A DNA stretch of 64,000 nt from Nipponacmea schrenckii (taxonomy: Eukaryota > Mollusca > Gastropoda > Lottiidae). Each line of letters opens with the position of its first letter. Within the stretch, counting starts at the first letter, position 1. Under the pieces are notes generated by a model that did not search any database, was not told the DNA's origin, and saw only the letters and a program-made list of their open reading frames with translations. Of the stretch, positions 13,501 through 24,359 are shown in pieces. The position numbers were made by a program, and so were the translations under genes. The stretch spans positions 19,330,317 through 19,394,316 of the forward strand of contig CM060202.1 of NCBI GenBank assembly GCA_030562195.1. Reading direction: 5' to 3'.

Positions 13501-16500
13501 TTTTTTTGATCAAATTAAGTTTATTGAACCTGCAGTTATTGTTTTCATACATGAAACCTACTGAGTTATTCTATATTGATATTAAACCATTTACAAAGTC
13601 TGGCATTACTTTGATATCAGATTGAAATAACTGATATTTAAACTGCACAAGTATGGAGTTTATAACGACCTAGAATCATTGCCAGGGCCATGGAAACAAA
13701 TCTAATTTGTGATTGCTTGAACCAACATATTTCGCTGTCTGAGTATATCTGCATCTATTTCAGTGAATTTATTCAAATAAAGTTGTTTGTTATTTTAAAT
13801 TGATATGCCAAGTCAGATGTCTGTGAAGTTAACAAGATTATCATGGGTAGTAATTGGTCAATATGTCTATCTTGAGTTTATCATGAAAGTAAAAAAATTA
13901 TTGAAATCTGTTTAACAATCAAAATGGAGGCTTCCTCACAATCAATGGTTTTGATCCTGGTATTGGATGATACACGTCAATTTGTCAACGTTTTCAGATT
14001 ATATACGTCAAAAGTTGAAATCGTCAAGACTACACCAGATTTAACATAACAGATATTTATAAAGAGTTACATCCTGTCTTCTTTTACAATTTCAAAACCA
14101 GTGTTTGAATCAACAAGGTTTTAATGTCAGATTTCAAATCTACTCGTCAGTGTATATTTAAAATAATACTGTATCTTAGAAATAAGTATAAAATTTAAAG
14201 ATTTAAACTTGCCCAATAAGAGCATTATATTCATAATGCAAAATTAGTAATTATCCATAAAAATGCCTTTGATTTTTGAAAAATTGATTAAGCGTTTTTT
14301 CAATAATACCAGAAACTTAGTTTTGTGAGTTTTCCATATTTTACGAATATTCTGTTTCTTAATGACACATGGTAAGTTCACTGATTAATATAATATGCAC
14401 ATTTTAACCATTCTTGGGAACTTAAATTTTATGTCCATTCTAAGAAGCAGTATCACTTTAATTTAAAATAAGAATTAAAGCAATGTCCAGACAAGAAAAT
14501 TAATGTTTCCATCAAAGCTATCAGGACAAGGCTGGGTTATTCACATTGTGTTGTCATCCCATTATATAAGCTTATTCTAATTTACAATCTAGACAAATTA
14601 GATACACTACTTGTCTCACTATAACCATTCTCCTCCAATTTCATTGCTTAACATTAATCTGACTGGACTGTAATCAGGGAGAGATTGTCTGCTGATATTT
14701 GGAAATGACAGTAAATTACCTAGTATTGACTAGAATCTAAATTAACTCTTTGATTTGTTTAAAGCTGTGAATATAGAAAGATGAATAGATAACAAGAATT
14801 AAATCTTCTATCACCAGTCTGAAACTTTTCTACTACTAGTCTGGGTGAAGATATATTTTTTGTAAAGTTGTCAGTCATCTTAAACAATTTATTTATTATT
14901 TATAACTAGTAGTTAAAATGTCTTTTGAACCATCTAGAAAGTTTAGTTATTCTAATGGAACCATTTTGACTTCTTTGTCAGTCTGGTTTGAGTATGAGTG
15001 GCATGAACTTTTCACGAGAGTTTAAAACAATTTATTTTTGTAACATGTGAGTGGAATGTTTAAGAATTGTTTGGGGAAAAAATTTAATATTCCAGTTGAT
15101 AAACAACTAGAAACTAGTGTTCAGACAGCTCTAAAATAATTTTAAATTAGGCAGCTTTTTAAAATTTATAAGTGCTTTTGTGTACTAATTTCTAAACTTT
15201 ATCCTTTAATAAAGTAAGTGTTGTGCCTCAAATTAGCTGAAATGATCAGTATATAAACATGATGAAATTATGGGAATTCTGTGTAAGTCTATGTAAATAT
15301 TCCTATATTTGTTAGTAAGAGGTTGAAAAGAATGTATTACACCCCAGTAATTCATTCTACAAATTAAAATAAATGTGAAAATAACTAGAGAGTGTGTCAA
15401 ACAAAAAGATCAGCTTATTTTCTCATTATACTCATCAATTATTGCTGAAGAAGAATTGGATATTTCAGGGAAAATGGAAACTATTTATTTTGTTTGTTCA
15501 ATAATCAGGAGATGTTCTTTTAGAAATGAATGGTTGATGTATACAAGACGGAAAGAACTGGGATTGTTGATTTGAGAAAGTTTGAAAACCTTGATAGAAT
15601 AACATCAATTTAGTATATCTTTTACCTGAAAGAGCTCCATTAATAATTTCTTATCTTAGCTGTATTGTAGAATAAACTACCAGAAGACATTTAAAAAGTT
15701 CGCCTTCTTTATATACATTCTAACCAAGGATTAAAAACACACTTATTTGGACGCTATACAAAACTACATAAAGAGACTTCTTAATGCGTTTCGAGTATTA
15801 TAATGTGTGGTGTTAGAGTGCTATATATTATTATTATTATCATCTTTCAATATCACTTTTCAGAATTTAAGATTCTATTAACCCTGTCAATTTGAACTCT
15901 TTCTTACCATTTTGTAGTTAGTTGAGAACCTTGGACATCTCAATATTGTGGTAAATGAGAAAGTAAAAAAATCCCTCAAGTGAAAAGGTCTACATACAGA
16001 CAGTTCTATTCCTTTGGTGACTGATTTTAGAATGAAATAAATTCTCTTCTCTCTCTAGTGTATTTCTTACTAACAGTGTAAAGAGTTCTCTATTTATTTT
16101 GTTATAAGATTGTTGTTCTTGACTTGGCAAGTAAAATGAGTTGCAATTGCATATTTCCTGTGAAATTATATTTGAAATAAATTGTTTGGAATATTTGAAT
16201 AATAACCAGCTACTTGCAGCTCTATTGCTTTTATTACTGTACTCTTGGGACTTCCGTTTCTCTTTAATGCAGTTATTTCTCTCTTTTCAGTGATTCAAGT
16301 GCTGAAAATATCCGTTGTCAGAAATGTCTGCAAAAAGGTCATTGGACATTTGCTTGTACTGGAAAGAGAAAATATGTTCATCGTGAATCTAGATCTACAG
16401 AAATGATAAAACGACAGAAAAAAGAAGAAGAGAAAAAGAAATTGGAGCTATTGTAAGTTTTGTTTTAAGAGATCTAAATCTAGAGATATGAAATTTTTCT

Positions 16501-18053
16501 TAATTTATGGATAAAAAAGTTTCATGTCATAAGGCAATGGCTATCTATTTTAATTGTTACTTTGTCCAATATATCAATTCATCATTTGTCTAATATTGTG
16601 AAAAGACGATTGATCTATGATCTGGCGTCTTTTTAACTCTTTTCAATACAATTCACATCATTTTTCATATTATCTTATTTTAAAAACTTTCCATAGATCA
16701 ATTTGTCTAGGTTGATAAGACAGAAACCATTTAATATTGAATAATGATCAGAAATGAATGGGGTTGTTAATATGCTATCAATATAGAAAATGAGGAATTG
16801 ATCACAAGTCATATATGCAAAAGATTCATGATTCCTTGAAAGATGTTTTAGACATTTGTCCAGTTTATTAGGTTAAGCATAATATTCTTCAATGTCAAAT
16901 ATTGGAGATATGAAGAAAGTGAGAAGAATTTGAATGAAGTGAACTGATTAGTAGGCTACTAATTGAATCAATGTCTGTGACATAGAGAGTAATTATCTCT
17001 ACTTCTCACAAAGTCTACAGTTATATATCTTATATCTAATTCTTTTTCTTTCCAGAGTCAAAACATCCAGTATTCAAGACAAAAAGAAAAAAACTAAAAC
17101 GTAAGAAAATTACAATTATTCTGTTGCACCTCTGTAATAACTTGCCCCCTTTTCCCCAAGTCAGTGATGCAGGTTGGAGGGACTGATATGAAAAAGGGTC
17201 TAGTCGTTCAGATGGGACAACAAACCGAGGCCCCATGTGCTACAGGCTGTTGCCATTAAAGATCCCTCGACAGTTGGAAATCGCAAAAGGAGGAGGCTAA
17301 TGCTGCTGTCCTGGCAAAATTTCCCTCATTGCACACTGCATGGCCCTTCTTCATTAGCCGAGAATGTAGAAGAGTAGGACGTAAAACTCCAGTCATTTCA
17401 TTTGTAATAACTTGAATCGTACTGTCTCAAGTTTCAAATACAATACAATGGACACAATAAACTGCCAATCAAATTATTGGTTAGTATTATCATCTTGACA
17501 ACCCTTGGTTCTCGTAATTGGTAAAGGAAGGAAGGAGCTGACCCTGTGACAGCTGTGAGGATTGGTCATGAGACTCTGATCATCTTGTTCTTAATACTAC
17601 AACACGATTTTGTGATCAGTGAAGACATTGTGTGGGCCAAAAAAAAAATGTATTACTAATCTTCGCTGTTTCTGGATTCAGATACTGTTTCCAAACAAAC
17701 ATCTTGACTGAATTTGAAAAGAATTTGACTTCATTACTTATCGTGGGCTCGATGAAATCTTCTGGTGGACCTTCATGTAGACCTAATTAATTGAACCAAT
17801 AACCTTAGTCCTAGTTTTATGTCTAGACCTATTGGCCAGTTCTATACAAGATGTATAATAAACACTCATATTTTTTAGGTCTGATGGTGAAAGTTCCACT
17901 GATACAGATTCTAGTTCTTCAAGTGATAGTGACAGTTCCTCTAGTTCTGGTGATTCTGATAGTGACAGTACATCAACTGATAGTTCATCTGACAGTTCAT
18001 CAGATTCATCATCATCATCTTCGTCATCATCGTCAGAGGATGAACAATCTTGA
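4512..18053 (+). CDS. ZCCHC10: Zinc finger CCHC domain-containing protein 10
   Basis: Four coding exons: 4512-4552, 16291-16452, 17056-17100 and 17879-18053 (TGA at 18051). Frames join exactly to about 140 aa. Exon 1 encodes MASTELKNAFFSKS. Exon 2 holds the CCHC knuckle, IRCQKCLQKGHWTFACTGKR (C-x2-C-x4-H-x4-C), followed by KYVHRESRSTEMIKRQKKEEE, the hallmark of ZCCHC10. Exon 3 is a Lys-rich linker (KDKKKKTK-like). Exon 4 is a long Ser/Asp tract that ends SSSEDEQS, matching the family's acidic serine-rich tail. CCHC knuckles usually bind single-stranded nucleic acid; the function of ZCCHC10 is poorly defined. The 11.7-kb intron 1 carries two minisatellites and several mobile elements, while the exons are ordinary. 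The acidic open frame on the opposite strand across exon 4 is a shadow of the TCA/GAT repeats. Confidence 0.88.
4742..5018 (+). mobile_element. Degenerate SINE copy
   Basis: The body matches the SINE seen best at 56345-56695: 'cagatggggcaataaactga', then 'agatccct', 'tcctggcaa', 'ccctcattgc', 'cttcattagcc' and a tail close to 'actattcatttcctttt'. It has many substitutions and small indels, so it is an old copy. Confidence 0.6.
5394..5475 (+). mobile_element. Solo end of a hAT-like MITE
   Basis: Begins TAGTGTTGAAACA and continues with TTAATTGGTTAACC and GGTCTGATTTGA. This matches, in order, the reverse complement of the right end of the complete element at 24406-24991. No opposite terminus is recognisable nearby, so the copy is truncated or decayed. 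Confidence 0.55.
6149..6476 (+). repeat. 33-bp minisatellite, about 10 copies
   Basis: Near-perfect tandem array of 'atacttggtgccaatatt' + 'agtatttaactatag' (33 bp). One internal copy lacks its first bases near 6342, which breaks the register. The copies are virtually identical, so the array is recent or being homogenised. Because 33 is a multiple of 3 it stays open in one frame, but this is an intronic artefact. Confidence 0.95.
9085..9275 (+). mobile_element. SINE, 5'-truncated
   Basis: Contains the family's conserved 3' region: 'gtgtgctactggctgcgcac', 'aaagatccctcaacagtt', 'attccctccttgcacactgc', 'cattagcccataaggtgcag', 'aagagtaggatgtaaaactc', ending in repeats of 'attcatttc'. The tRNA-like head is missing. 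Confidence 0.75.
11021..11672 (+). repeat. 30-bp minisatellite, about 22 copies
   Basis: Tandem array with consensus 'attgttagaatctaggtg' + 'taagttctctag' (30 bp). Recurrent variants include 'ttatct' for 'ttctct' and 'ccagttg' for 'ctaggtg'. The pair of variants at 11230-11260 recurs at 11470-11500, suggesting duplication of multi-unit blocks. Copies near 11315, 11385 and 11403 have small indels. The 30-bp period makes an artefactual Leu-Glu-Ser-Arg-Cys repeat ORF. Confidence 0.95.
12160..12930 (+). repeat. Composite repeat with CCCACAT/ATGTGG palindromic heads and 150-bp internal copies
   Basis: Two head segments, near 12160 and 12783, share 'cccacatataatgtggac', 'tatattgcggttgaccctgt', 'gtccgtcc' runs, 'cacaattgcttgtggccaca' and 'gagaccacagttttcatcgg'. 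Between them are three diverged copies of a unit of about 150 bp containing 'gaaacttggtatgtgtct', 'atctcggttcctttcgaaaa' and 'ttcgtcaaattcagctt'. The layout suggests a mobile element with internal tandem repeats that was partly duplicated; similar GTCCGTCC-bearing repeats are common in marine invertebrate genomes (recalled, not searched). No coding capacity is evident. Confidence 0.7.
15640..15790 (+). mobile_element. Decayed 3' end of a non-LTR retrotransposon (LINE)
   Basis: Broken frames spell fragments resembling NKLPEDI and then (F)KPRIKNTLI, the motif pair W-N-x-LP-x-x-I ... F-K-x-x-L-K-x-x-LF that ends many CR1/Jockey-type ORF2 reverse transcriptase proteins. At least two stops and a frameshift interrupt it. 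An ATT/ATC repeat tail follows near 15830. The call rests on short motifs. Confidence 0.4.
16453..17055 (+). other. ZCCHC10 intron 2
   Basis: AT-rich intron, donor GTAAGTTT and acceptor TTTCCAG. I see no repeat or gene in it. Confidence 0.7.
17140..17405 (+). mobile_element. SINE in ZCCHC10 intron 3
   Basis: A well-preserved body and tail of the window's SINE family: 'cagtgatgcaggttggaggg', 'tcgttcagatgggacaac', 'aaagatccctcgacagttgg', 'ctgctgtcctggcaaaattt', 'ccctcattgcacactgcatg', 'gaagagtaggacgtaaaact'. The tRNA-related head is absent or too decayed to see. The rest of intron 3 (17406-17878) has no recognisable content. Confidence 0.8.
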
Positions 18054-19782
18054 TAGAAAGTACATTTACTGTGATACAATGGAAGTGGAGATGAATAACA
18101 ACGCAAATTATCTTAAGGATATTATTTCTTTATTAAGAATAACATTGATAGATGTGTATACCAGGAGTGAAAAGGTGCTGCAGTTTAGTGCTTTTCTTTG
18201 ATAAAATCATAACATAAGAAGTAATTCAGAATTAACTTGCCTGTCATACAATGCCAACTACATGGAATTGTTGTTTTTGTCAATCTTCTACTGTTTAAGG
18301 CATTAATTTATTATTTAAAGAATGAGAAATCGTCATTTGAACTGATTGTAACAAAACATATATTTAAAAATTTCATCATGCACATGTATTGATGATTAAA
18401 ACAAGTTACTATGGTATTAACTCAATTGCAATCCTACAATGGGATATCGTTAATAGAAGTACCAGTAATGTAGTTATATGTTTATTCTTAAAAATAATAT
18501 GAAGCTGTAAATCAGATTTATCAGATTGGGAAACCAATCTTTAAATTATAACATATCCTTTTGTTCGATGATCACATAAAAATCACCAAAAATCATGCAA
18601 AATCTCCTGGAAGAGTTTAAAATGTTTGTTGAAATCATGATATAAATTGTTTATATATTCATATGATTGTATATATGTTTGATGATTTGGTGTATAAAGA
18701 ATAGTTTTATCAGATTCAAAGAATTTATTTAATGTTTTCAGGGATAACAGGTTTGCCAAGGTCGATGCTTTCTCTTGTCCTCAATAGACATAATGTCCAT
18801 GGCTTCTGTTCTTAAACACTGCAGTTAGTTCTTTTATTAACTTCATGAAACTTAATCAAATGATTTCTTATTAATGAACTGAAAGGTAAACTTAGCTACG
18901 ACATATTTGTTGTATATTTCGGCCCTTTTCACAAGTGATTCAAACAGCAACATGAAGATAAAATGAAGTGTGGTTTACTTGGCAACATGAGAAGGCCACT
19001 TTAAGTTTGGTCATTAAAGTAGAGATAAGCTTGAGTAAAGCCAACACATTATAAGTGTTCTCAAAAAATAAAGTGGGTTGTAGCTGATCTACATGTGCAC
19101 AAATGACTGATTATACCAACACTTTGTAAATTCAGTGTATACCAAGGGAGAAAACTCCATACTATCTACATGTACTAGTAGTCTATCACCATCAACATGT
19201 AAATTGAACATTTCATGCGACTGCTTCATGAGAACACAATGAACATGATATAGCATTTTTTTTATAAACAAATCACTCAACATATCATATAAAAGAATAA
19301 TTATTTATCATTTTCATTCATTTCTACATATATACATGAAATATAGTACCATGAAGGGAACAGAATAAATTTAAATCAAATTCTCTAACACATATCATTT
19401 ACTAAATTTCTTCTGTCTGCACATTATGCTACTCTCGCACCAATTGATATAGGAATATTCCAATTGTTAAATTTATCTGAATTAGCTATGTTTCAGGGAC
19501 TGAATCAAAATATATAATCTGTAAAAGTCATGTAAAATCCAAGAATATGATTTGTCTACCCTAAAAACACTGAATTTTGTTTTACACCTGTGAGTGTAAA
19601 TGAAAGTTACATATTTCTTCCATGTTAAACCAAATAAACAGGATATTGTTTTATGATCTTACTCCTCTTAAATCTTTGACTTTCAGTTTCAACTCAGTAG
19701 GTAGGCTAATAGATGATATCAGTATTTAATGAGCCACAAAGTTTATCGAGTCACTTATACAATACAATACAAAGTCAGTACT
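18054..19782. other. Convergent intergenic region (ZCCHC10 3' side / small membrane gene 3' side)
   Basis: About 1.7 kb of AT-rich DNA holding the 3' UTRs of two convergent genes. I found no credible coding exon or repeat family here; the short open frames have no family resemblance. Confidence 0.5.
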
Positions 19783-20471
19783 TTAGAATTCCAATTCTTT
19801 AGCTGCTTGTGCTTTTTCATCTTCAGTTCTGGAATCAACAACTTTATATTTATCCAGGTCAACAATGGGTTTACGTTGAATGGGTCCAGTTGGTGGATCA
19901 TTTTGTAATATATAGATTTTTCTGTGAATAGAAAACATAGAATTTCTCATCATACATAGCACATTGAAGATATGTAGGCTACTGTTTCACAAATTTTTAC
20001 TGAATTTAATGCATAGATATTGGAAATACTAGACAATGTCTGAAAGCAAAACTGCCATTACATGCATATTATTTTGGAAGTATGCAATGCTATTGCATGA
20101 TTCATTTCAGTGATTTCTGAATTACCCCTTTTAGCTAGAGATTCTGGAACAAAATTACAGTAGCAATTCTGTCAAATTAGTTAAAAGTCTACCTCTGTAA
20201 GGTTACATTTTTCAATTTAAGTATCCAAATATAGATATAAATAGGCCCAGACCCTAAGACTAAGTACTAGAACTAGAAGAAGTAGAAGAAGAGAAAGTGT
20301 ATTTTACCTTACAAAATTTATCACCACAAACGCCGCTATTCCCCAGAAAAGATAAATAGGATAATTTCTTGTACGATACCTTAACCCTTCTTTGTTCGGA
20401 CGTTTGCGACGACGGGACCTTTCTAGCATACGAGCTTGGTGGGAATACAAAATTCCGGTGAGGAAAACCAT
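19783..20471 (-). CDS. Small single-pass membrane protein, about 100 aa, unrecognised
   Basis: Two exons, 20471-20308 and 19921-19783 (TAA at 19785-19783), are joined in phase 2 to give 100 aa. The N-terminus MVFLTGILYSHQARMLER is followed by a strongly basic stretch (SRRRKRPNKEGLRYRTR), then a hydrophobic segment (YPIYLFWGIAAFVVINFV, about residues 38-55), then a hydrophilic C-terminal tail (DPPTGPIQRKPIVDLDKYK ... AAKELEF). A basic segment before a single membrane span in a short protein is typical of mitochondrial inner-membrane assembly factors or small ER membrane proteins; this is inference only and I do not recognise the family. The codon pattern and clean GT-AG intron argue that the gene is real. 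Its start lies 350 bp from the divergent gene at 20822. Confidence 0.7.
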
Positions 20472-20821
20472 TCTTATAAAATACGACTGTCGTATACGAC
20501 CTTGACCTTACGGCAGATTAATCATTAACCCGAAACTTGATCTTTTGTTTAGGACTGCTGTATTTTAGTTACTAAATAAGCCTTTTAACGGGGAATAAGG
20601 TCAAAGGAAATAGCAATTCTCACAATTTCACAGAGAACTATAAGCATTATGCCTAATAGCTATAGATATATTGTATTCTGTATCTATATCAGACAACAGT
20701 TTTCTAAGACTTTCGGCTTACAGAACTAACTGCAACTTCCGGTAGGGGTTGAGGTCATCACACGATCACTACCATAGACGAAAATATGTTTTCGAATTAA
20801 GGTTAATCATTACAACAGAAA
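20472..20821. promoter_or_regulatory. Shared promoter of two divergent small membrane-protein genes
   Basis: A 350-bp interval between opposite start codons, with slightly higher GC and CpG content at its edges than the surrounding introns. I saw no TATA box at a useful distance. Bidirectional promoter activity is inferred from geometry. Confidence 0.45.
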
Positions 20822-21398
20822 ATGGGTTGGCTGGGTCGGTATGGTAACCCAGATAAGCCAGTGAAACGTACCCCTATTGAGAGGCTAAAATTGGTTGGAA
20901 TGCCCGTGTTTTTCCTGACTTGTTGTGCGTTTGCGACGGCCTGGATGTGGCAGTAAGTATAGGACAAGGCCATTTGGATGTTTGGTCAACTCGTCCACAT
21001 GTCAACTCGTCAACAACTACAACTCGTCTACTCATCGAGTATTCCAACGTCAGTCAGTCCCTGCCTCTCTGAAGCGTCTCACTCACTGAGCCATCACATC
21101 TTCCTATTCAGGTCAGGGAGTAAATGTTTTGTTTAACAGTAGCCTAATTGTGAGCTCTGGCCTTGTTTGTAAACCAAAGCCAAAGTTAAAAGTGGATTAA
21201 GATATGACATTTATTAGCTTCAATTAGTATTCACGATCATAGGTTTATACTATTTTAATCAATTTAACTTTCTCTCTTTTCAGAAATTTTATATTCAATG
21301 ATCCAATTCAAGTGAAAGAGATAGATTTGTTTTCAAACACACCTCAAGAAACTTTAGATAAATTTAAAGATATAAACAAAAAATCAGAGAAGCAATAA
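20822..21398 (+). CDS. Small single-pass membrane protein, about 81 aa, unrecognised
   Basis: Two exons, 20822-20952 and 21284-21398 (TAA at 21396), are joined in phase 2. The start MGWLGRYGNPDKPVKRTPIE is followed by a hydrophobic span (LVGMPVFFLTCCAFATAWMW, about residues 24-43) and a charged tail (DPIQVKEIDLFSNTPQETL ... KSEKQ). The size, the single N-terminal span and the Lys-rich tail suggest a mitochondrial or ER micro-membrane protein. I do not recognise the family and assign no function. An AATAAA lies near 21516, consistent with a short 3' UTR. The gene shares its upstream region with the divergent gene at 20471. Confidence 0.7.
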
Positions 21399-22835
21399 AC
21401 ACAAGATTTTAATATGTGTGTAAATGTGTATAATATAGAAGTCTGGTGGTTATTGACAGTCCAAGATTTACATTTATTATATTATGATATTACTCACAGT
21501 ACATAGTGTTTTGTCAATAAAAGATCAAGTACACAAGCCTTTTTTATATATAGGCCTAATCAAGTTATTCATGCACACGGGAACAATCCACTTTATTTAA
21601 TGGTCATTTAATTGTAAAAATGAACAAGATATATGGACATACTACTTCTAGGTTTATTACATACTACATTTCTAAACACATACAGGTAATGTTATCAAGT
21701 AAAATGATTAACAACAACAAACAGAATGGGTTATATAGGTAAATAAAGGAAACAATTAAAATTAATCACAATTTAATGTGTATTTAAGTGCATTATACAT
21801 TACAATAAATATAATCATGTTACCCCTTCATCACAAACTAGACTGAATATATTATTTATAAAGTGCTTTGACACACTATCTGAACAAACAAAATTTTCAT
21901 TGAACTTGGAAATTCTGAATATTAGAGCTTTTGATGCTGTTTGAACAAATTTGTTGAATTTCTTTTATCAACTAATTTTCATCTATTATAGTAGTCACTG
22001 TTCATCAGACTATCACCAGACGCTGTGGCATAGGCCAGTGCTTTCCTTGAGAATGAGACTCGTCAGTAGTAGGCTATCACCTATCTTAGAAAAAAGGATT
22101 TTTATTCTAATCTAAAAGTAATGAATGTTCAGGATTTAAAAGAAATGCATCACTACGATTTAAGTATTTCGTTACCAACAATTTTTATATAATTAGCATT
22201 GACTGAGTAACAAAAAGAATCCTGTCCCCACACGATTGTCACACCGATTAGGCTATTTTTTGTAAACAAACAAATTTGTTGTTGCTACCTGGAAAGATTG
22301 ACCCTTGTTATTATGACTGGCATTTGATTTCATTGGCTGATAATGTTAGAACAGCCAATAGAATGCCAGTATCTGAGTTAACGCATGTTAAGAAAATGGC
22401 GACTTACAGTAACTGAGTCATTGATCATCAGAATACAGAAATCGACCAACAGTTCGAATCAGGTAACTAGTTTGCTTCTTATTACCGTTGTATTTAACTT
22501 AATATCTATCAGAGTAATTTACCTGTAGATTATTTTAGGTATAGGATTTAAATACATGTAAGTTGTATTTCAACAGCGCATAATAACCATAGCAGGTTTG
22601 ACAATCTTATTGGGCGCGTCTAAATACGAAAATGTACCTTGATCGATTAGAATCGAAAGCAAATTGTATTAACATAACCTAATAGTTTGCAAGTCTATTT
22701 AATTTGTTATAAATGCATTTGTGACTTTAAGGCTGTATTACCCATTAATATTACCCATTAATATTATAACAATTAATAAATGTAAGTCACCAGCCATAAA
22801 TGAAATAACTAACCCCATCTGAAATGTAGTAACAT
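21399..22835. other. Intergenic region and TXNDC9 leader
   Basis: AT-rich spacer. Near its right part, ATGGCGAC at 22396 and a donor-like ATCAG/GTAACT around 22461 suggest a non-coding TXNDC9 first exon spliced to the acceptor TATTGTATTTAG at about 23224. That ATG would open only a six-codon upstream ORF (MATYSN). A short direct repeat 'attacccattaatatt' occurs near 22738-22770. Nothing else is recognisable. Confidence 0.45.
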
Positions 22836-22840
22836 GTAAC

Positions 22841-23163
22841 GGGATAATAGGTCTTTAGCATGAACATAAAATTTTAGTTCCCAAGAAAGGTCAATATGAC
22901 TAAATATTCATCAGGGAACTTACCTTATAGAATCTCTTAAAATCTTGAAAACGCCCAAAACTAAGACATTTTTAAAAAACGCCGAATCAATTTATTAAGT
23001 GTTTTTCAATAACCAAATGCATCTTTACAGATTATTACTTAGTTTTTTGGATATTTATTTATATTTTTATGTTATTTAAGGCAGCAGGTATATTTGCTGA
23101 AGAATAGAGCTCTTACTGGCTAAAATTTAAAATTTTCAGGTCTTATGTTCCCTTTATTATCCC
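22841..23163. mobile_element. TTAA-type MITE, family 1, copy A
   Basis: About 323 bp with terminal motif GGGATAATA at both ends in inverted orientation. Internally it matches the copy at 36051-36387: 'agcatgaacataaaatttta', 'aagaaaggtcaatatga', 'aaatgcatcttta', 'agagctcttactg'. The right end carries a small insertion relative to that copy. It lies within the presumed TXNDC9 5' UTR intron, just upstream of the coding exon. Confidence 0.75.
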
Positions 23164-23235
23164 TCTAATATGTTTCTGGCACAAGGTAATTGATGTTATA
23201 CATATTCTTGTTTATTGTATTTAGATACAAGCAAA

Positions 23236-23907
23236 ATGGAACAAGTTTTAGAGCAACATCTTCTCCAGGCCACCCAGGCCATGGAGCAACAGGTGGATGC
23301 TGAAATTGACAAAATGTCAAAAATGGATGAAGATGATTTTGATGCTTTGCGGCAGAAAAGAATGGCTATGATGAAAAAATCAGCTCAACAGAAACAAGAG
23401 TGGCTAGCACAGGGTCATGGAGAATATACAGAAATTGCCAATGAAAAGGAGTTCTTTGATGAGTGTAAAAAAAGTAAAAAAGTTGTGTGCCATTTTTTCA
23501 GAGAAAGTACATTTCGCTGTAAAATAGTAGATAAACATTTATATTTATTAGCACCAAAACATCTGGAAACGAGATTTTTGAAAATTAATGTAGAGAAGGC
23601 ACCATTTTTAGTAGAGCGTTTAAGAGTCAAAATTTTACCCACTATCTGTGTGGCCAAGAATGGTAAAACTACTGATTATATTGTTGGCTTTAATGATCTT
23701 GGGAACAAAGATGATTTTTCAACTGAAATGTTGGAATGGCGTTTGGGTACAGCTGATGCTATTAACTACAGTGGTGATTTGTTAAATCCACCATTAGATG
23801 ACGATGCTAAAGCTGGTAAAAGTAAAAGTGTGTTAGGGTATGGACGTCCTATTCAGAAAAAGACAATAAGAGATGATGGAAATAGTAGTAGTGATGACGA
23901 TTATTAA
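23236..23907 (+). CDS. TXNDC9: Thioredoxin domain-containing protein 9 (phosducin-like)
   Basis: A single uninterrupted coding exon of 223 aa (human 226). The start chosen is MEQVLEQHLLQATQAMEQQV at 23236, as in the family; an in-frame ATG 21 bp upstream lies before the probable splice acceptor. The N-terminal third is a charged helix (DEDDFDALRQKRMAMMKK), followed by a thioredoxin-like fold (VVCHFFRESTFRCKIVDKHL, residues about 90-110) and a C-terminal acidic tail ending SSSDDDY. The redox CxxC is absent: the position reads S-T-F-R-C, so the fold is a binding module and not a reductase, as in other family members. TXNDC9 binds the CCT/TRiC chaperonin and modulates tubulin and actin folding in the cytosol. 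The gene model is secure. Confidence 0.95.
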   Translation: MEQVLEQHLLQATQAMEQQVDAEIDKMSKMDEDDFDALRQKRMAMMKKSAQQKQEWLAQGHGEYTEIANEKEFFDECKKSKKVVCHFFRESTFRCKIVDKHLYLLAPKHLETRFLKINVEKAPFLVERLRVKILPTICVAKNGKTTDYIVGFNDLGNKDDFSTEMLEWRLGTADAINYSGDLLNPPLDDDAKAGKSKSVLGYGRPIQKKTIRDDGNSSSDDDY

Positions 23908-24359
23908 ATGTCAACTTTGTCATTAAAATTCACATTTGTTAATAACTTGTGTTAAATTTCATCAAAGCTTGAAGTTAGGAAAGAACTCTTTTGTAAATTG
24001 ACAACCTGAACTTTTAAGTTAAATTTGATTTTTGTATTTTGAAACTTTTATGTTATTGTAATCTTGATTTTGAAAATTGTTAAATGAAATTTCTAGCCAT
24101 ATTGGTGCATTCATGTCATTCTCTTTTTTGTACAGAAACTGCGTTTTGTTCTTTAAAGCAATATGAGCAGTGGTGTTTCATATAATATTAATATACATGT
24201 TTAAGCTTATTCATATTCTCACAATGTGTTATCAGAATGGTGGAGTTATTATTTATTAAAACTTATATTATCATACTTTATTATCTTTTATAAATATAAC
24301 ATAGAAATCTGTTGAAGTGTTGGTCAAATCTGAACTTGCTGAGTGAAACAGTATCCATA

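Larger units (their letters stand above)
4553..16290 (+). other. ZCCHC10 intron 1 (11.7 kb, repeat-rich)
   Basis: Donor GTAAGTAT follows 4552 and acceptor CTCTTTTCAG ends at 16290. The intron contains a degenerate SINE (4742-5018), a lone hAT-MITE end (5394-5475), a 33-bp minisatellite (6149-6476), a SINE (9085-9275), a 30-bp minisatellite (11021-11672), a Gly-Pro-Thr-rich-looking but non-coding repeat block with internal 150-bp copies (12160-12930), a possible gene relic (13220-13310), and a decayed LINE tail (15640-15790). Outside these I see only AT-rich unique sequence. Confidence 0.7.

Noticed and set aside
17783..18106. Acidic minus-strand frame rich in Asp/Glu/Ser
   Set aside because: Antisense shadow of the ZCCHC10 serine-rich exon 4; codon use fits the plus strand and the exon has proper splice sites there.
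23215..23235. Alternative TXNDC9 start MYLDTSK upstream of MEQVL
   Set aside because: The upstream ATG lies before the likely splice acceptor TATTGTATTTAG, and the family begins at the MEQVL-type methionine.
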